DNA of 64,000 bases from Photobacterium lipolyticum. GTDB lineage: Bacteria > Pseudomonadota > Gammaproteobacteria > Enterobacterales > Vibrionaceae. The notes below the pieces were generated by a model, which did no database searches, was not told the origin of the DNA, and worked only from the letters and a program-made list of their open reading frames with translations. The stretch is taken from the NCBI RefSeq assembly GCF_003026475.1, contig NZ_PYMC01000004.1, positions 205,601-269,600 on the forward strand, read 5' to 3'. The position numbers were made by a program, and so were the translations under genes. Shown piece after piece: positions 7,739-16,745 of the stretch. Numbering within the stretch: position 1 is the first letter of the stretch; each line of letters begins with the position of its first letter.

Positions 7739-9180
7739 AACGTTGCTCCTGCCTCAAGATCCAGTTTAGGTATACGGCTGATAACCTTAACGCCAGTCCA
7801 TAACTCGACATCTCTCTTTCGCCTTGCCGTGATATCGAGAATTTCGACCATTAGCGCCAAACCGACGCCTAAAGCGCCACCCGCAACCATGCCGACAATG
7901 GCAAATAACCAGCCGGGTAAATTGGTCGGCCGAGTTGGGGTAAACGGCCTGTCGATTACTTTTATCCTTTTCCCTTGTTCAAAATCCCCGAGAGAGCCTG
8001 TCACTTTTGCCATCTCATAACGTTTAGAAAGCGCCAGATAGAGTTCCCTCTTCACCGCGATCTCACGGTTTAACTGCTCAAGGCGGCGCTCTTGTTCACC
8101 AAGATCAGACGTCGATATCTCCAACGTCTTAACCATCTTTTTCAGGCTGCTGATCTCTTCCTCCAAACCATCTACACGACTACGGGCCTGCTGTAATCTG
8201 TCAAGTTGAGAAATAAGCAATGGCTGATGCTTATTCTCAGCTGTAACCAGCATCGCTGAACTGGCGATATCCCACAGCTTCTCTGTATCGACAAATTCAT
8301 CATCCTGTTGCAAAGCTCGAAGTCGTTCTGACTCCAGACGGGCCATATTGCGAATCGCGGCCTGAACCTGACTGTGACTGTCGTGATAGCGGGCTCTCAA
8401 CATGGCTAGTTGGCTACGGATAGCAACAATCTGCTCTTCGAGTCTGCCTACGACAGGGTTTGTCTTTGATAACTGCTGATCCAAACCACCCAGACTTTTT
8501 TTAGCGCCTGCTATTTCAGCCTCTCTTTCTGCCAGGCGTTGCTTAAGTGAAGCTAATCGATTGATATTCGCCGCATGGTATTCAGGTAATTGGCTCGTAT
8601 TCTGATCTCGAAAAACTGCCAGATTTTTCTCTGCCAAGTCCAGGTCCCGACGCATTTTCTCTAGTATCAACGCCAGGAAATAGCTCGAATCTCGCATCGA
8701 TGACAGTTCCGGAGCTAAGAGCTGTTCGACAAAATACGAACTGACCGTTTCGAGGGTCTGTGCCATTCCCTCAGGATTACTCGACCGATAATCGATCCGG
8801 ATCAGATCTTTGCCGACCATATTTACTGACAGGGCTGAAGACAGCTCCTGAATAACAGCATCACGCTCCACATCCGGCGTATCCGCATCTAATAAACCGC
8901 GGTCTTGAGCAACAGCCCCTAGAATATGACGGCTATGTAACAAGGTTTTCAGCGCTGCCATACGCTCTTTCAACATGGCTGAGACCGCTAAGTCTTCCAA
9001 AAACGGATTCATTTTAGACGTTTCTTGGATTAACATACTGGTATGAGCCTGGTAGCGTTCCGGGGCCATGCTGCCAATAACAAACCCGACCACGGGCAAG
9101 ATGAGCATAGGCAAAACAATCAGGTATCGCCTTCGCCATGCTGCATCCAAGATGCAGTAAAACCGATAATGCAGACTCAT
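7735..9180 (-). CDS. sypO: Wzz/GumC-type chain-length determinant (SypO-like)
   Basis: A 481-residue polysaccharide co-polymerase. An N-terminal membrane helix (about residues 17-37) starts the Wzz domain. A long periplasmic coiled coil rich in Glu/Arg/Leu heptads fills about residues 170-400. A PxxP-like turn FTPTRPTNLPG then leads to the second membrane helix (about 427-450). There is no kinase domain, which agrees with a separate SypD-like ATPase gene in the same locus. Four-base overlaps with the neighbours on both sides show tight operon packing. Confidence 0.87.
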   Translation of the reverse strand: MSLHYRFYCILDAAWRRRYLIVLPMLILPVVGFVIGSMAPERYQAHTSMLIQETSKMNPFLEDLAVSAMLKERMAALKTLLHSRHILGAVAQDRGLLDADTPDVERDAVIQELSSALSVNMVGKDLIRIDYRSSNPEGMAQTLETVSSYFVEQLLAPELSSMRDSSYFLALILEKMRRDLDLAEKNLAVFRDQNTSQLPEYHAANINRLASLKQRLAEREAEIAGAKKSLGGLDQQLSKTNPVVGRLEEQIVAIRSQLAMLRARYHDSHSQVQAAIRNMARLESERLRALQQDDEFVDTEKLWDIASSAMLVTAENKHQPLLISQLDRLQQARSRVDGLEEEISSLKKMVKTLEISTSDLGEQERRLEQLNREIAVKRELYLALSKRYEMAKVTGSLGDFEQGKRIKVIDRPFTPTRPTNLPGWLFAIVGMVAGGALGVGLALMVEILDITARRKRDVELWTGVKVISRIPKLDLEAGATL

Positions 9181-10319
9181 AGTGCCTCCAGATAGGTTGA
9201 AAGCAGCTCCGCCCTTGATTGCCAGCTCTCTGCTGCAACGGCTGATCGGGCATGTGATGGAATTGTATGGTGCCTGGCATCGTTCAGAGCAGTAACCATC
9301 TGCGGTGGTGTTTCAACCTGGCTGATATGATCCTGATACTCTTTTAATGCCGGAAAGCAGGTTGAGACAATCGGCTTTCCGGCCGCAAGATATTCCCTGA
9401 GCTTTAACGGGTTACAGGCCCGGATCTGCGCATTATCAACAAAGGGTAGTAGTGACGCCGTCCAATGCTGCACATAGGAAGGTAACTGATGATGGGCTCT
9501 GCGGCCCAGAAAGTGCACATTGGGGTATTTAGTTAACGATGAGCAATCAACATGCTGCTCGCCAATAAAGACAAAATGCCAATCTGGCAAAGATTGAATC
9601 ACCTGCTCTAACAGTGCGAAATCAAGCCAGTCGGAGATAGAGCCATAATAACCGGCGATTGGTCTGTTATCATCAGGCAGATCACTGGCACGATTACATG
9701 GCGTTGCAAACAACGTGTAATCAACACCGTGGCTTATAAGTTGTGTTTTGAGCGGTGGAAATTTCTGATACAGAGATGCACTGGCCGCCAGGATAAGTTC
9801 TGCTTGCTGAGCCAGCTGGCACTCCCTTTGACGAACGACCTGATGATCAACACCAGTCAGTGCCGAGAAATCATCACAACAGTAATAAACTAATGCCGAC
9901 TCCCCCAAGCGGCCGGCGACATCCACGGCGGTAGGCAGCGATGTCCATAGAATGGGGTGCTTAATGCCCATCCTTCTCATCACGGGTTTGATTTGCCACA
10001 CTAATAACTGGGCAGCAAGTTGTCGTTGAAAACGGCCCTCTGGCACTGGAATAGTCTTGGGGTTTATAACCTGAAACTTTTGCCGATCCGGCAATAAAAG
10101 ATCATCCGACTGAGCATGATCTACAGCAGTGGAGCTTGCTGTTATTTTCTGCCATAACCGACCGAGATCTTTCCTGCTAAAGCGAGGTTTTCGCAGCCCA
10201 ATGGAATTTATCCAAATCACCTTACGATCGGCTTTTAGCATCACCTGACGTATCAGGTGCTGAGTACTGCTCGGTAACCCGCCCCAATCTTCGCCAAAAA
10301 CAATCAAATCTTTTGCCAT
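9177..10319 (-). CDS. sypN: Glycosyltransferase (SypN-like)
   Basis: A 380-residue GT-B-type glycosyltransferase related to TuaH-like enzymes. Visible landmarks are the N-terminal FGEDWGGLPSSTQHLIRQ, the central VYYCCDDFSAL block with following sugar-phosphate-like strands, and the donor-domain region GYYGSISDWLDFALLEQ and NPLKLREYLAAGKPIVST. It lies 10 bp after the acetyltransferase gene and overlaps the Wzz-like gene by 4 bp. The sugar specificity cannot be read from the sequence. Confidence 0.8.
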   Translation of the reverse strand: MAKDLIVFGEDWGGLPSSTQHLIRQVMLKADRKVIWINSIGLRKPRFSRKDLGRLWQKITASSTAVDHAQSDDLLLPDRQKFQVINPKTIPVPEGRFQRQLAAQLLVWQIKPVMRRMGIKHPILWTSLPTAVDVAGRLGESALVYYCCDDFSALTGVDHQVVRQRECQLAQQAELILAASASLYQKFPPLKTQLISHGVDYTLFATPCNRASDLPDDNRPIAGYYGSISDWLDFALLEQVIQSLPDWHFVFIGEQHVDCSSLTKYPNVHFLGRRAHHQLPSYVQHWTASLLPFVDNAQIRACNPLKLREYLAAGKPIVSTCFPALKEYQDHISQVETPPQMVTALNDARHHTIPSHARSAVAAESWQSRAELLSTYLEAL

Positions 10320-10329
10320 AGTCCGTTTC

Positions 10330-11046
10330 TCACCTCTCGATAGATCTCACGACCCGGGCCGGAACACCCGCAGCAATCACATAGGCTGGCAGATCCTTGG
10401 TCACCACACTCCCGGCAGCAACAACCGTACCTTCCCCAATACACACCCCGGCCGTGACGATCACCCCGGTGGCCAGCCAGACATCCCGCTCAAGTATGAT
10501 GTCGCCCACTTGCTGCTCCGTTTCAGGACAACCGGCGGCTCTGTCTGCACAATTAAGCGGATGACCGGGATAGCCGGCGAGCAAGGTGCGACCGGCAATA
10601 CGGACGTTATCGCCAATTTCAATACGGCGTCCTACTGCCACTGTTGTCATCCAGCCAATATCGACATTGTTTCCAATAATTAACTGAGGAGTTTTGGGCG
10701 AAGAGACCCGCCCGGTAAAGGTTGTTTTCCCACAAATTCGTACTTGATTACCTAAATGGATCTCTAACGTTCCTGCACAATATGGCAAGCCGCCATAGAG
10801 ATAGAGCTGACCTTTGTCGCTGCTAAGCTGACTTTTAAACAGAGGTGTCCACAACACGATTCGAGTCGCATTGGTCAAAACGCCTTGGCCGATTCGATAC
10901 AAATAATAAAGGGGTTTAACAAGCAGCTGAGGTGCTGGTAATTCAAAAAAACGGATCTTAAAGTAAAGCTGAATACCAACTTGAGCCAGTGGATGGTCAC
11001 TGGTTTTCAGCCAACGCTTTGCCTTTGCAACAGAGAGACTTTTCAT
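10330..11046 (-). CDS. sypM: Left-handed beta-helix acetyltransferase (SypM-like)
   Basis: A hexapeptide-repeat acyltransferase of about 238 residues that probably O-acetylates the polysaccharide or a sugar precursor. Repeats run through the second half (IIGNNVDIGWMTTVAV, IEIGDNVRIAGRTLLAG, DVWLATGVIVTAGVCIG, GTVVAAGSVVTKDLP), ending in AGVPARVVRSI, the usual end of this family. I place the start at 11046 with GAGAGGAA upstream. A 14-codon longer frame to 11088 would begin inside the -24/-12 promoter at 11082-11098, so it is rejected. Confidence 0.85.
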   Translation of the reverse strand: MKSLSVAKAKRWLKTSDHPLAQVGIQLYFKIRFFELPAPQLLVKPLYYLYRIGQGVLTNATRIVLWTPLFKSQLSSDKGQLYLYGGLPYCAGTLEIHLGNQVRICGKTTFTGRVSSPKTPQLIIGNNVDIGWMTTVAVGRRIEIGDNVRIAGRTLLAGYPGHPLNCADRAAGCPETEQQVGDIILERDVWLATGVIVTAGVCIGEGTVVAAGSVVTKDLPAYVIAAGVPARVVRSIER

Positions 11047-11081
11047 AACATTCCTCTCGAATTCGATAATATTCAAGAGAA

Positions 11082-11098
11082 AGCACAAATTAGGCCAG
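11082..11098 (-). promoter_or_regulatory. Sigma-54 promoter of sypM-like gene
   Basis: The minus-strand sequence is CTGGCCTAATTTGTGCT, with GG and GC 10 bases apart. The predicted start falls about 25 bases upstream of the ATG at 11046. A TTGCA-TTTTGC motif lies about 105-120 bp further upstream (11201-11215) and resembles motifs ahead of the sypA- and sypI-like promoters. Confidence 0.65.
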
Positions 11099-11224
11099 AT
11101 TTCAGAAAGCCATGAAAGTGACTTTATATCAGCAACTTAATAGCTATTGGCGCTTGATGGGTTTGCTGTTTGAAAATCAACTCGTGCAGTACCGAGAGAA
11201 GTAGCAAAATGCAAACCGCGCTAC

Positions 11225-11239
11225 TATACCCAAGTTACC
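11225..11239. repeat. Solo end of the TATACCC inverted-repeat element
   Basis: Fifteen bases (TATACCCAAGTTACC) are identical to the terminal inverted repeat of the 266-bp element at 32472-32737. The sypL-like stop codon (11235-11237) lies inside this sequence. It may be the scar of an excised or decayed MITE. Confidence 0.5.
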
Positions 11240-12653
11240 CGTCGGTTAAATGGGTAGCAACCCACTGGGCAGTAGCACAAACTAGCGCAGATAATATATA
11301 GAGAGGCCAGGTGAATCCCTGGGTTAAGAACGTACCGGAAACCACAGTACCGATAAGACCAGTTAAGACCGCTTGTGCCGTCGCGACGATCTCAGGGCTG
11401 ACGGGAGCTGTTTGCGCTTCAATTATTTCGAGGCTGCGCAGAGAGCTACGAATTAAAACGGTAATCATGGCGATAAAAACCAACAGACCCACAAAACCGG
11501 TTTCAGCCAACACACCAAACCAGGTGCTATGCACAGCATGGTTCAGCCCGTCCCAATGTTTTGAATAAAAATAATAATTATAATAAAAATTATCAATACC
11601 AACCCCAAACAGCGGATTTTCTAACGCCATATGAAAGGCCGCTTCCCATGCATATAAACGCCCCATTGCCGATTCATCTATCCCGGCTTCACCAGCCCCT
11701 CCAGACGCCCGATCAGAAATTCCGGCAACCGTATATAACAGAGCGGCAACAAGCGCACCACCAATTAGGAACAAGCTCTTTGATTTAGTTCGCCGATATG
11801 CAAACACCCCTATAACGGCCATGATCCCCAGTAAACCGCCACGACTCTGGGTGGCAATCACCGCCGAAAAAAGAGAGATAAAACTCATCAAGCCCAAACT
11901 TCGGCTGAAAAAACCAATACCTTTATTTAGCATTAAACTAAGCGCAAATGCGGCAGGAAACATCAGTACCAAAGCCAGATCATTCGGATCTCCCAGCACC
12001 GAACCTATATCTCGGCCAATGGTGACACGTCCCCCTTCAACTAAACCAATACCTGTCATTTTATTGTTTAAGGCCACCAGTGCGACCATTAACCCTGCCG
12101 CTGTGAATAAGCGGGAGGCAAACGCAAAATCTTTGATTGTTCGGGTCAACCATGCAATGGCAAAGGTCATCAGCGCAATTTTCCAATAGATGCCCTTAAA
12201 ATAGCTGATAGCAACCGACTGATTACTGGCCAAAATCACCCCAAGGATCACCCAAAAGAAAAACAGGGCGATAAGATTCAATTCAAAACGCCAATAAACC
12301 TTTATTTTTTGACTGATCATCAAGTGCCAGCAGAGGGCAAAAATAGAAGCTAATGAGAGCAGCAGAGGGATCTTTAAAGAATAAAGCTGAGGAAAGACTT
12401 CATGAATCCTAAAAAATGAAAACACGACAAAAAAGACCACCATCACGAACGGATAGCCAAGTACCACTAAAGTCATGCCGGGCAATAGTGCCAATACCGC
12501 AGCAACCGCAGGATGCGGCACCAGATACCAGACGGCGCCGATGCAGAGGGAGGAACCAAACGCCAGCAACAGGCCTCCGGGCGTCGCTCGGGGTCGCGCG
12601 ACCTTCACTGCCGATACCACCGCATTCACCGTCCGTTTCGGCCCGTTGCTCAT
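11235..12653 (-). CDS. sypL: O-antigen ligase/polymerase-like membrane protein (SypL-like)
   Basis: A polytopic membrane protein of about 472 residues in the O-antigen ligase/Wzy superfamily. About ten to twelve hydrophobic helices are visible, and the large periplasmic loop carries NPLFGVGIDNFYYNYYF and HAVHSTWFGVLAETGFVGLL, the conserved late block of the family (H-x-x-[WF]-x-x-x-L-x-E-x-G). It probably polymerises the repeat unit. The ATG at 12653 shares its A with the TGA of the flippase gene. A GTG one codon earlier is also possible. Its stop codon lies inside a MITE-like end, so the extreme C terminus may have been altered. Confidence 0.83.
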   Translation of the reverse strand: MSNGPKRTVNAVVSAVKVARPRATPGGLLLAFGSSLCIGAVWYLVPHPAVAAVLALLPGMTLVVLGYPFVMVVFFVVFSFFRIHEVFPQLYSLKIPLLLSLASIFALCWHLMISQKIKVYWRFELNLIALFFFWVILGVILASNQSVAISYFKGIYWKIALMTFAIAWLTRTIKDFAFASRLFTAAGLMVALVALNNKMTGIGLVEGGRVTIGRDIGSVLGDPNDLALVLMFPAAFALSLMLNKGIGFFSRSLGLMSFISLFSAVIATQSRGGLLGIMAVIGVFAYRRTKSKSLFLIGGALVAALLYTVAGISDRASGGAGEAGIDESAMGRLYAWEAAFHMALENPLFGVGIDNFYYNYYFYSKHWDGLNHAVHSTWFGVLAETGFVGLLVFIAMITVLIRSSLRSLEIIEAQTAPVSPEIVATAQAVLTGLIGTVVSGTFLTQGFTWPLYILSALVCATAQWVATHLTDG

Positions 12654-14098
12654 CACCCGTTCCCCCTGACAGAACGGCGAAATACCGCGATCGGAAACAG
12701 CTGCAAAATTACAGCAAGAACAAGCAGGGCCAGACCGCCCGAAAAGGCGAAGAACAGACGTATCTCGTGGTTGTGGGTCAGCTGAGCGAAGGCCAGAATG
12801 GAAAAACTAACGCAAGCGATGCAAGCCAGTTTCTTAACCGGATAGCTCAAAGGCAGGTAAACCTGACTAAGTACCACAAACAAACCCAGACGGCACAACT
12901 GCGCCAACAATAAACCGCCGATGATCCCCCAGACACCGTAGTTGCCCCAGAACAGCAAAGCCACCATCGTTGAAAGACCGACCAGAGTGCCGGTCAAGTT
13001 AACCACAAACTGTGTTTTGGTCGTTCTACCAATAAAACAGCCAATATTGACCAGCTCGGCCACCTCTTTGACAGCCATTACCATGACCAAACCCAGAGTA
13101 TATTGTGCCGCAAGCTGATAGTGAGCCGGGAACAACTGGTGAATTAACCATGGCGATGCTAAAGAAACCACTAAGGCGATCACGAAAGTCAGGCAGAGTC
13201 CGACACAGATATATTTCACAACCTGCTGATGGCCATTTTTACGATTTAAATATTCAAAGCGTTTTGGCGACCACCACATTCCAAATGGCTGTAACAGCAA
13301 CACGGTGGCTAGTGCAAACTTACTGGCAACGCCATATTGGGCAATGGTTTCCAGATCGACAACACTTAGCAGCAGCCAGCGGTCTAGCCCCGCCAATGGA
13401 AAACTGACTAAGCCGCTGCCGACAATTGGCAGGCTATAGATCAATACCGGTTTTATCTTCCGGAAACACAGCTGCATACCGGTATCTCTAATCTGCAACC
13501 AGATCAAACAGACCGCTTGTATCAGGGTCGCCACCAGTCCCGCGGCCAAAATACCGGTCACACCAAACCCCATATCAACACAGGTAAAAACCAGTATCGC
13601 CTGCAACAAGGCCCGACCGACGGTTACCAGAAAAAAAACAACCGCCTTATCCTGAATTCTCAGCCACCCCAGGCAAACCGCTACCAAGGCCTCTAAGGCC
13701 AAAAAAGAAAAAATGAAGATCAGATCTAAACGATTAAGCTGAATGGACCAGAGCTGCAGAAACAACTGGCTTATAATTTGCGCTAAAAATGGGGCAATAA
13801 AAATCGCCATAACCGATAGAATCAGCGAAATCCCAAAGATTTGAGCAGCAATTTCCTTTTTTTGACTGTTACTTTTCTCCAACCCCACAAAGCGATACAA
13901 GGCATCTTCTAACCCCATGGCTAACACAATGCTGCCCAGTACTGCAACGCTGGTTAATACCTCTAATCGCCCCATTTCTGCCGGCGTTAACTGATAGGCA
14001 AGCCATGGTAGCATCACCATCGAAAGCCCTTTCATAATGACAATGCCGATGCCGTAAAGCAGTGTTTGGTGAAATGCGGTTAGTTTGAGGGTTTTCAT
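12653..14098 (-). CDS. sypK: Wzx-type polysaccharide flippase (SypK-like)
   Basis: About 481 residues with 12-14 hydrophobic helices over the whole length, typical of the MATE/MOP polysaccharide exporters that flip lipid-linked repeat units across the inner membrane. The N-terminal block LLYGIGIVIMKGLSMVMLPW and the following YQLTPAEMGRLEVL are characteristic of the family. I start it at 14098, where GAGAGGGC precedes ATG; the ORF extends seven codons further upstream without a better site. It begins next to the stop of the J-like gene and overlaps the L-like gene. Confidence 0.87.
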   Translation of the reverse strand: MKTLKLTAFHQTLLYGIGIVIMKGLSMVMLPWLAYQLTPAEMGRLEVLTSVAVLGSIVLAMGLEDALYRFVGLEKSNSQKKEIAAQIFGISLILSVMAIFIAPFLAQIISQLFLQLWSIQLNRLDLIFIFSFLALEALVAVCLGWLRIQDKAVVFFLVTVGRALLQAILVFTCVDMGFGVTGILAAGLVATLIQAVCLIWLQIRDTGMQLCFRKIKPVLIYSLPIVGSGLVSFPLAGLDRWLLLSVVDLETIAQYGVASKFALATVLLLQPFGMWWSPKRFEYLNRKNGHQQVVKYICVGLCLTFVIALVVSLASPWLIHQLFPAHYQLAAQYTLGLVMVMAVKEVAELVNIGCFIGRTTKTQFVVNLTGTLVGLSTMVALLFWGNYGVWGIIGGLLLAQLCRLGLFVVLSQVYLPLSYPVKKLACIACVSFSILAFAQLTHNHEIRLFFAFSGGLALLVLAVILQLFPIAVFRRSVRGNG

Positions 14099-14099
14099 A

Positions 14100-15257
14100 T
14101 TAAGCCCTCTCAGTTGCAAATGGCGGCATGCGTCTGTGCTTAGATAACGTTATACCTAAAGCGTGGTAGATCCTCTTGGTTAACGGCCGATAGAGATCAT
14201 CGGCAACATAATTTTGCGCGATCTTAAACGAGGCTTTTCCTAACCGCCTTCGTAATTTTTCATTGTCCCGAAGCTGACGAATTTTCACGGCCAGATCGGC
14301 GGCATTTCCCGCTTGATACTTGACACAACTCTCACCGTCAACCAACACCTGATCCCAATAAGCGCCATCATCAGGGATCAAGATACAATGACCCGCCGCC
14401 ATCGCTTCTAAAATCGATAAACCAAACGGCTCACTCTGGCTGGTAGAAACAAAAATATTACTCTGTGCACGAATTGTATCAAGATGGTCTGGCATCTCAT
14501 GCCAATGCACCCGCTCCAATGCCACCGGCGCTTTTGATATCAACAGATTGATCTGTTTGGGTCGGATATAACAAATATGGGTTTGCGGGCGTTCGTTAAT
14601 ATCGAGCTGCTGCAACGCTTGAACAAAGAGATCTAAACCCTTCCACTTTAATAAAGATGCGGCCCAAAACAGTTGGGGGTGTTGCTGTTGGCAAGCTTGC
14701 GGCCAGTGCTTCAGTGATAGCCCATTATTAAACACCTGAAAGCGGTTAATATTAACAAGCTCTTCTGAAAAACCTCTGAACCTGTGAAGTGCATTTTGGA
14801 GCGACTCTTCTGTCGATGCCAAATAGAACACCGCATCTGCTTTTATTAAACAGCGCCCAATGCTCCGAGAGCATGCAACAGGCCCATGCACCAGTTGCAC
14901 CAGTACAAATCGAAACAGCAACCGGGCAAAATAGAGAGTGAAATCGCCCCCCGGACCGGAGGCTCCAATTACCATGTCAATTTTACCAAACCTGAGCCTG
15001 GCAATGATCAAATTAAAAACCAACAACAGATGCTTAATAAAGAAGAGTACACCTTGCGTTTTATTGGCTAACCACCTCATCTCCAGTAACTGAAGCTTCT
15101 TTATTGCCCCTCCCTGCCAAGACGTTGGATCTTTGGTGATCACAGTGATCGACACCTGATTACTATCTAAGGTCTTCAGCAAGCTTAAAGTGGCATTTTT
15201 GGAGCCGCCAGCAAAAGCGATACCATCCCAAACCAGAATATGTTTTTTTATTTTCAT
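14100..15257 (-). CDS. sypJ: Glycosyltransferase family 4 (SypJ-like)
   Basis: A GT-B glycosyltransferase of about 385 residues. The N terminus reads HILVWDGIAFAGGSKNATL, the donor domain has WAASLLKWKGLDLFVQAL, and the E-x7-E block is SEPFGLSILEAMAAGHC. The open frame extends to 15359, but that would overlap the I-like gene. The ATG at 15257 follows GCGGGAAT and leaves a 13-bp gap after the I-like stop, so I use it. Sugar specificity is unknown. Confidence 0.84.
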   Translation of the reverse strand: MKIKKHILVWDGIAFAGGSKNATLSLLKTLDSNQVSITVITKDPTSWQGGAIKKLQLLEMRWLANKTQGVLFFIKHLLLVFNLIIARLRFGKIDMVIGASGPGGDFTLYFARLLFRFVLVQLVHGPVACSRSIGRCLIKADAVFYLASTEESLQNALHRFRGFSEELVNINRFQVFNNGLSLKHWPQACQQQHPQLFWAASLLKWKGLDLFVQALQQLDINERPQTHICYIRPKQINLLISKAPVALERVHWHEMPDHLDTIRAQSNIFVSTSQSEPFGLSILEAMAAGHCILIPDDGAYWDQVLVDGESCVKYQAGNAADLAVKIRQLRDNEKLRRRLGKASFKIAQNYVADDLYRPLTKRIYHALGITLSKHRRMPPFATERA

Positions 15258-15270
15258 CCGAAATTCCCGC

Positions 15271-16563
15271 TTAAACCACCGGTGATCTTTTAGGCCAGTA
15301 TTTTTGCCAAATGTCGCTGTGAGCAATTGAGCGCAGCAGGTTAAACCATGATGTGCCACGGCTTTTTATGTCGGTGTTTATTAACGCATGGTTGCTATAT
15401 GCCGTTATTAATTGCTCATATTGCGCAGTGACCTTAAAGACATTAGCTTGAATTGAAAATTGCACCTGAAGTCTTTCGTAACTTGCCGCCGCAAGTTGCA
15501 CGCGCAGCTCTGGCGCTAGCATTAACGCTTTTAAGTGACTAACCAGTTCGTCAACATCTCCGGGCTGATGCAACAAGCCTGTCTGCCTGTCCACTATGAC
15601 TTCTGGAATACCGCCCACTCTGGGGGCGGCAACCGCAACTCCCGCCAACGCGGCTTCCAATAAAACCAAGCCAAACACCTCTTCCCTGGCGGTGCTTAAC
15701 AAAAGATCGCATCCCCCTTTCAGGTGGCCAACAACATCAGGTTGTTCACCCAATAGAGTCACCCTGTGTTCCAGTTTCAGCTCAGATAACTGCTGCTCTA
15801 AATTTGCCCGTTGCTCCCCCTCACCAATGATCACCAGGTGCAGGTCAACACCCTGTTTTTCTAAGGCTGCACACGCCTCTATCGCGATATCGAATCCTTT
15901 ACGGAAGATAAGCGAGCCCACTGCAGCTATTAAAAAAGTACCGGGGGATAAATGTAACTTCTGCCGCAAATCCACCACGGGTTGCTGGCTAAGGTTTTGA
16001 ATAGCAACCCCATTGGCAATGACCGATAGCTTGCTTTCTGCCATGCCATCCCCCCGCAGCTGTTCAATCACCGGATGACTGACGCCGATAACATGATCAA
16101 CCTGATGAAGACCCAGTACCCAGCGCTGCCATAAGGGGTATCGGCTATGAATATGCGCAACCAGAGGCAATTGACAAGCCCGCGCCACCCAATTGAGCCA
16201 CTGGCAAGGCGCACCGCTATTGGCGTGGATTAGGTCAATGTTATATTGCTTTACTAACCCCATGCCTTGCCTGACTAACTGATAAAAGCCAATACAGTTA
16301 AACCGAGGTGGTTGCTCCGCGAAAAGAAGGGGAAAAGGCTGGCAGATAGTTGGAATATTTAATTCTTCCGCCTCCTTTTTTAAAACTTCACTGTTGCACC
16401 AAAGCACAGGGCGATAGTTTCGGCTATCAAGAAAAGTCAGCAGATCCAATAAGCAACGCTCACTGCCTCTTATCCACCCTTCGCCATAATGCACAAATAG
16501 GATATTTTTCCTGTTATTAGCAATATTATCTTTTCCTGATCGGTTTAATTTATTCTCCGTCAC
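15271..16563 (-). CDS. sypI: Glycosyltransferase family 4 (SypI-like)
   Basis: A 430-residue GT4 enzyme. The N-terminal acceptor domain has VHYGEGWIRGSERCLLDLL. The donor domain shows VGSLIFRKGFDIAIEACA and the E-x7-E motif REEVFGLVLLEAALAGVAV followed by GGIPEVIVD. The start is a GTG at 16563 preceded by AAGGGGGAAA. A sigma-54 promoter lies 45-61 bp upstream, so this gene heads the I-J-K-L unit. In V. fischeri, sypI is likewise preceded by a sigma-54 promoter. Confidence 0.85.
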   Translation of the reverse strand: MTENKLNRSGKDNIANNRKNILFVHYGEGWIRGSERCLLDLLTFLDSRNYRPVLWCNSEVLKKEAEELNIPTICQPFPLLFAEQPPRFNCIGFYQLVRQGMGLVKQYNIDLIHANSGAPCQWLNWVARACQLPLVAHIHSRYPLWQRWVLGLHQVDHVIGVSHPVIEQLRGDGMAESKLSVIANGVAIQNLSQQPVVDLRQKLHLSPGTFLIAAVGSLIFRKGFDIAIEACAALEKQGVDLHLVIIGEGEQRANLEQQLSELKLEHRVTLLGEQPDVVGHLKGGCDLLLSTAREEVFGLVLLEAALAGVAVAAPRVGGIPEVIVDRQTGLLHQPGDVDELVSHLKALMLAPELRVQLAAASYERLQVQFSIQANVFKVTAQYEQLITAYSNHALINTDIKSRGTSWFNLLRSIAHSDIWQKYWPKRSPVV

Positions 16564-16607
16564 AACCGTTTTCCCCCTTGCTTCTTTATTGTTATCTCTT
16601 TTGTAAA

Positions 16608-16624
16608 AGCAAGGAACAAACCAA
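16608..16624 (-). promoter_or_regulatory. Sigma-54 promoter of sypI-like gene
   Basis: The minus-strand sequence is TTGGTTTGTTCCTTGCT, with GG and GC at exact -24/-12 spacing. The predicted start is about 33 bases upstream of the GTG start. TTGCA-type motifs at 16713-16745 could be activator sites. Confidence 0.68.
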
Positions 16625-16745
16625 GTTTTAATAAATTATTAATCGAACTGAAAATACTGCAGTACAGAGCAATACTGAAAATAAAATCAGCTGGTTATCC
16701 CGATTGGTATTAAGCAAAAGTGCAATTTGCATAACCATATTGCAA

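Noticed and set aside
15258..15359. A longer sypJ-like protein overlapping sypI by 89 bp
   Set aside because: The ATG at 15257 has a ribosome site, fits GT4 N termini and leaves a normal gap.
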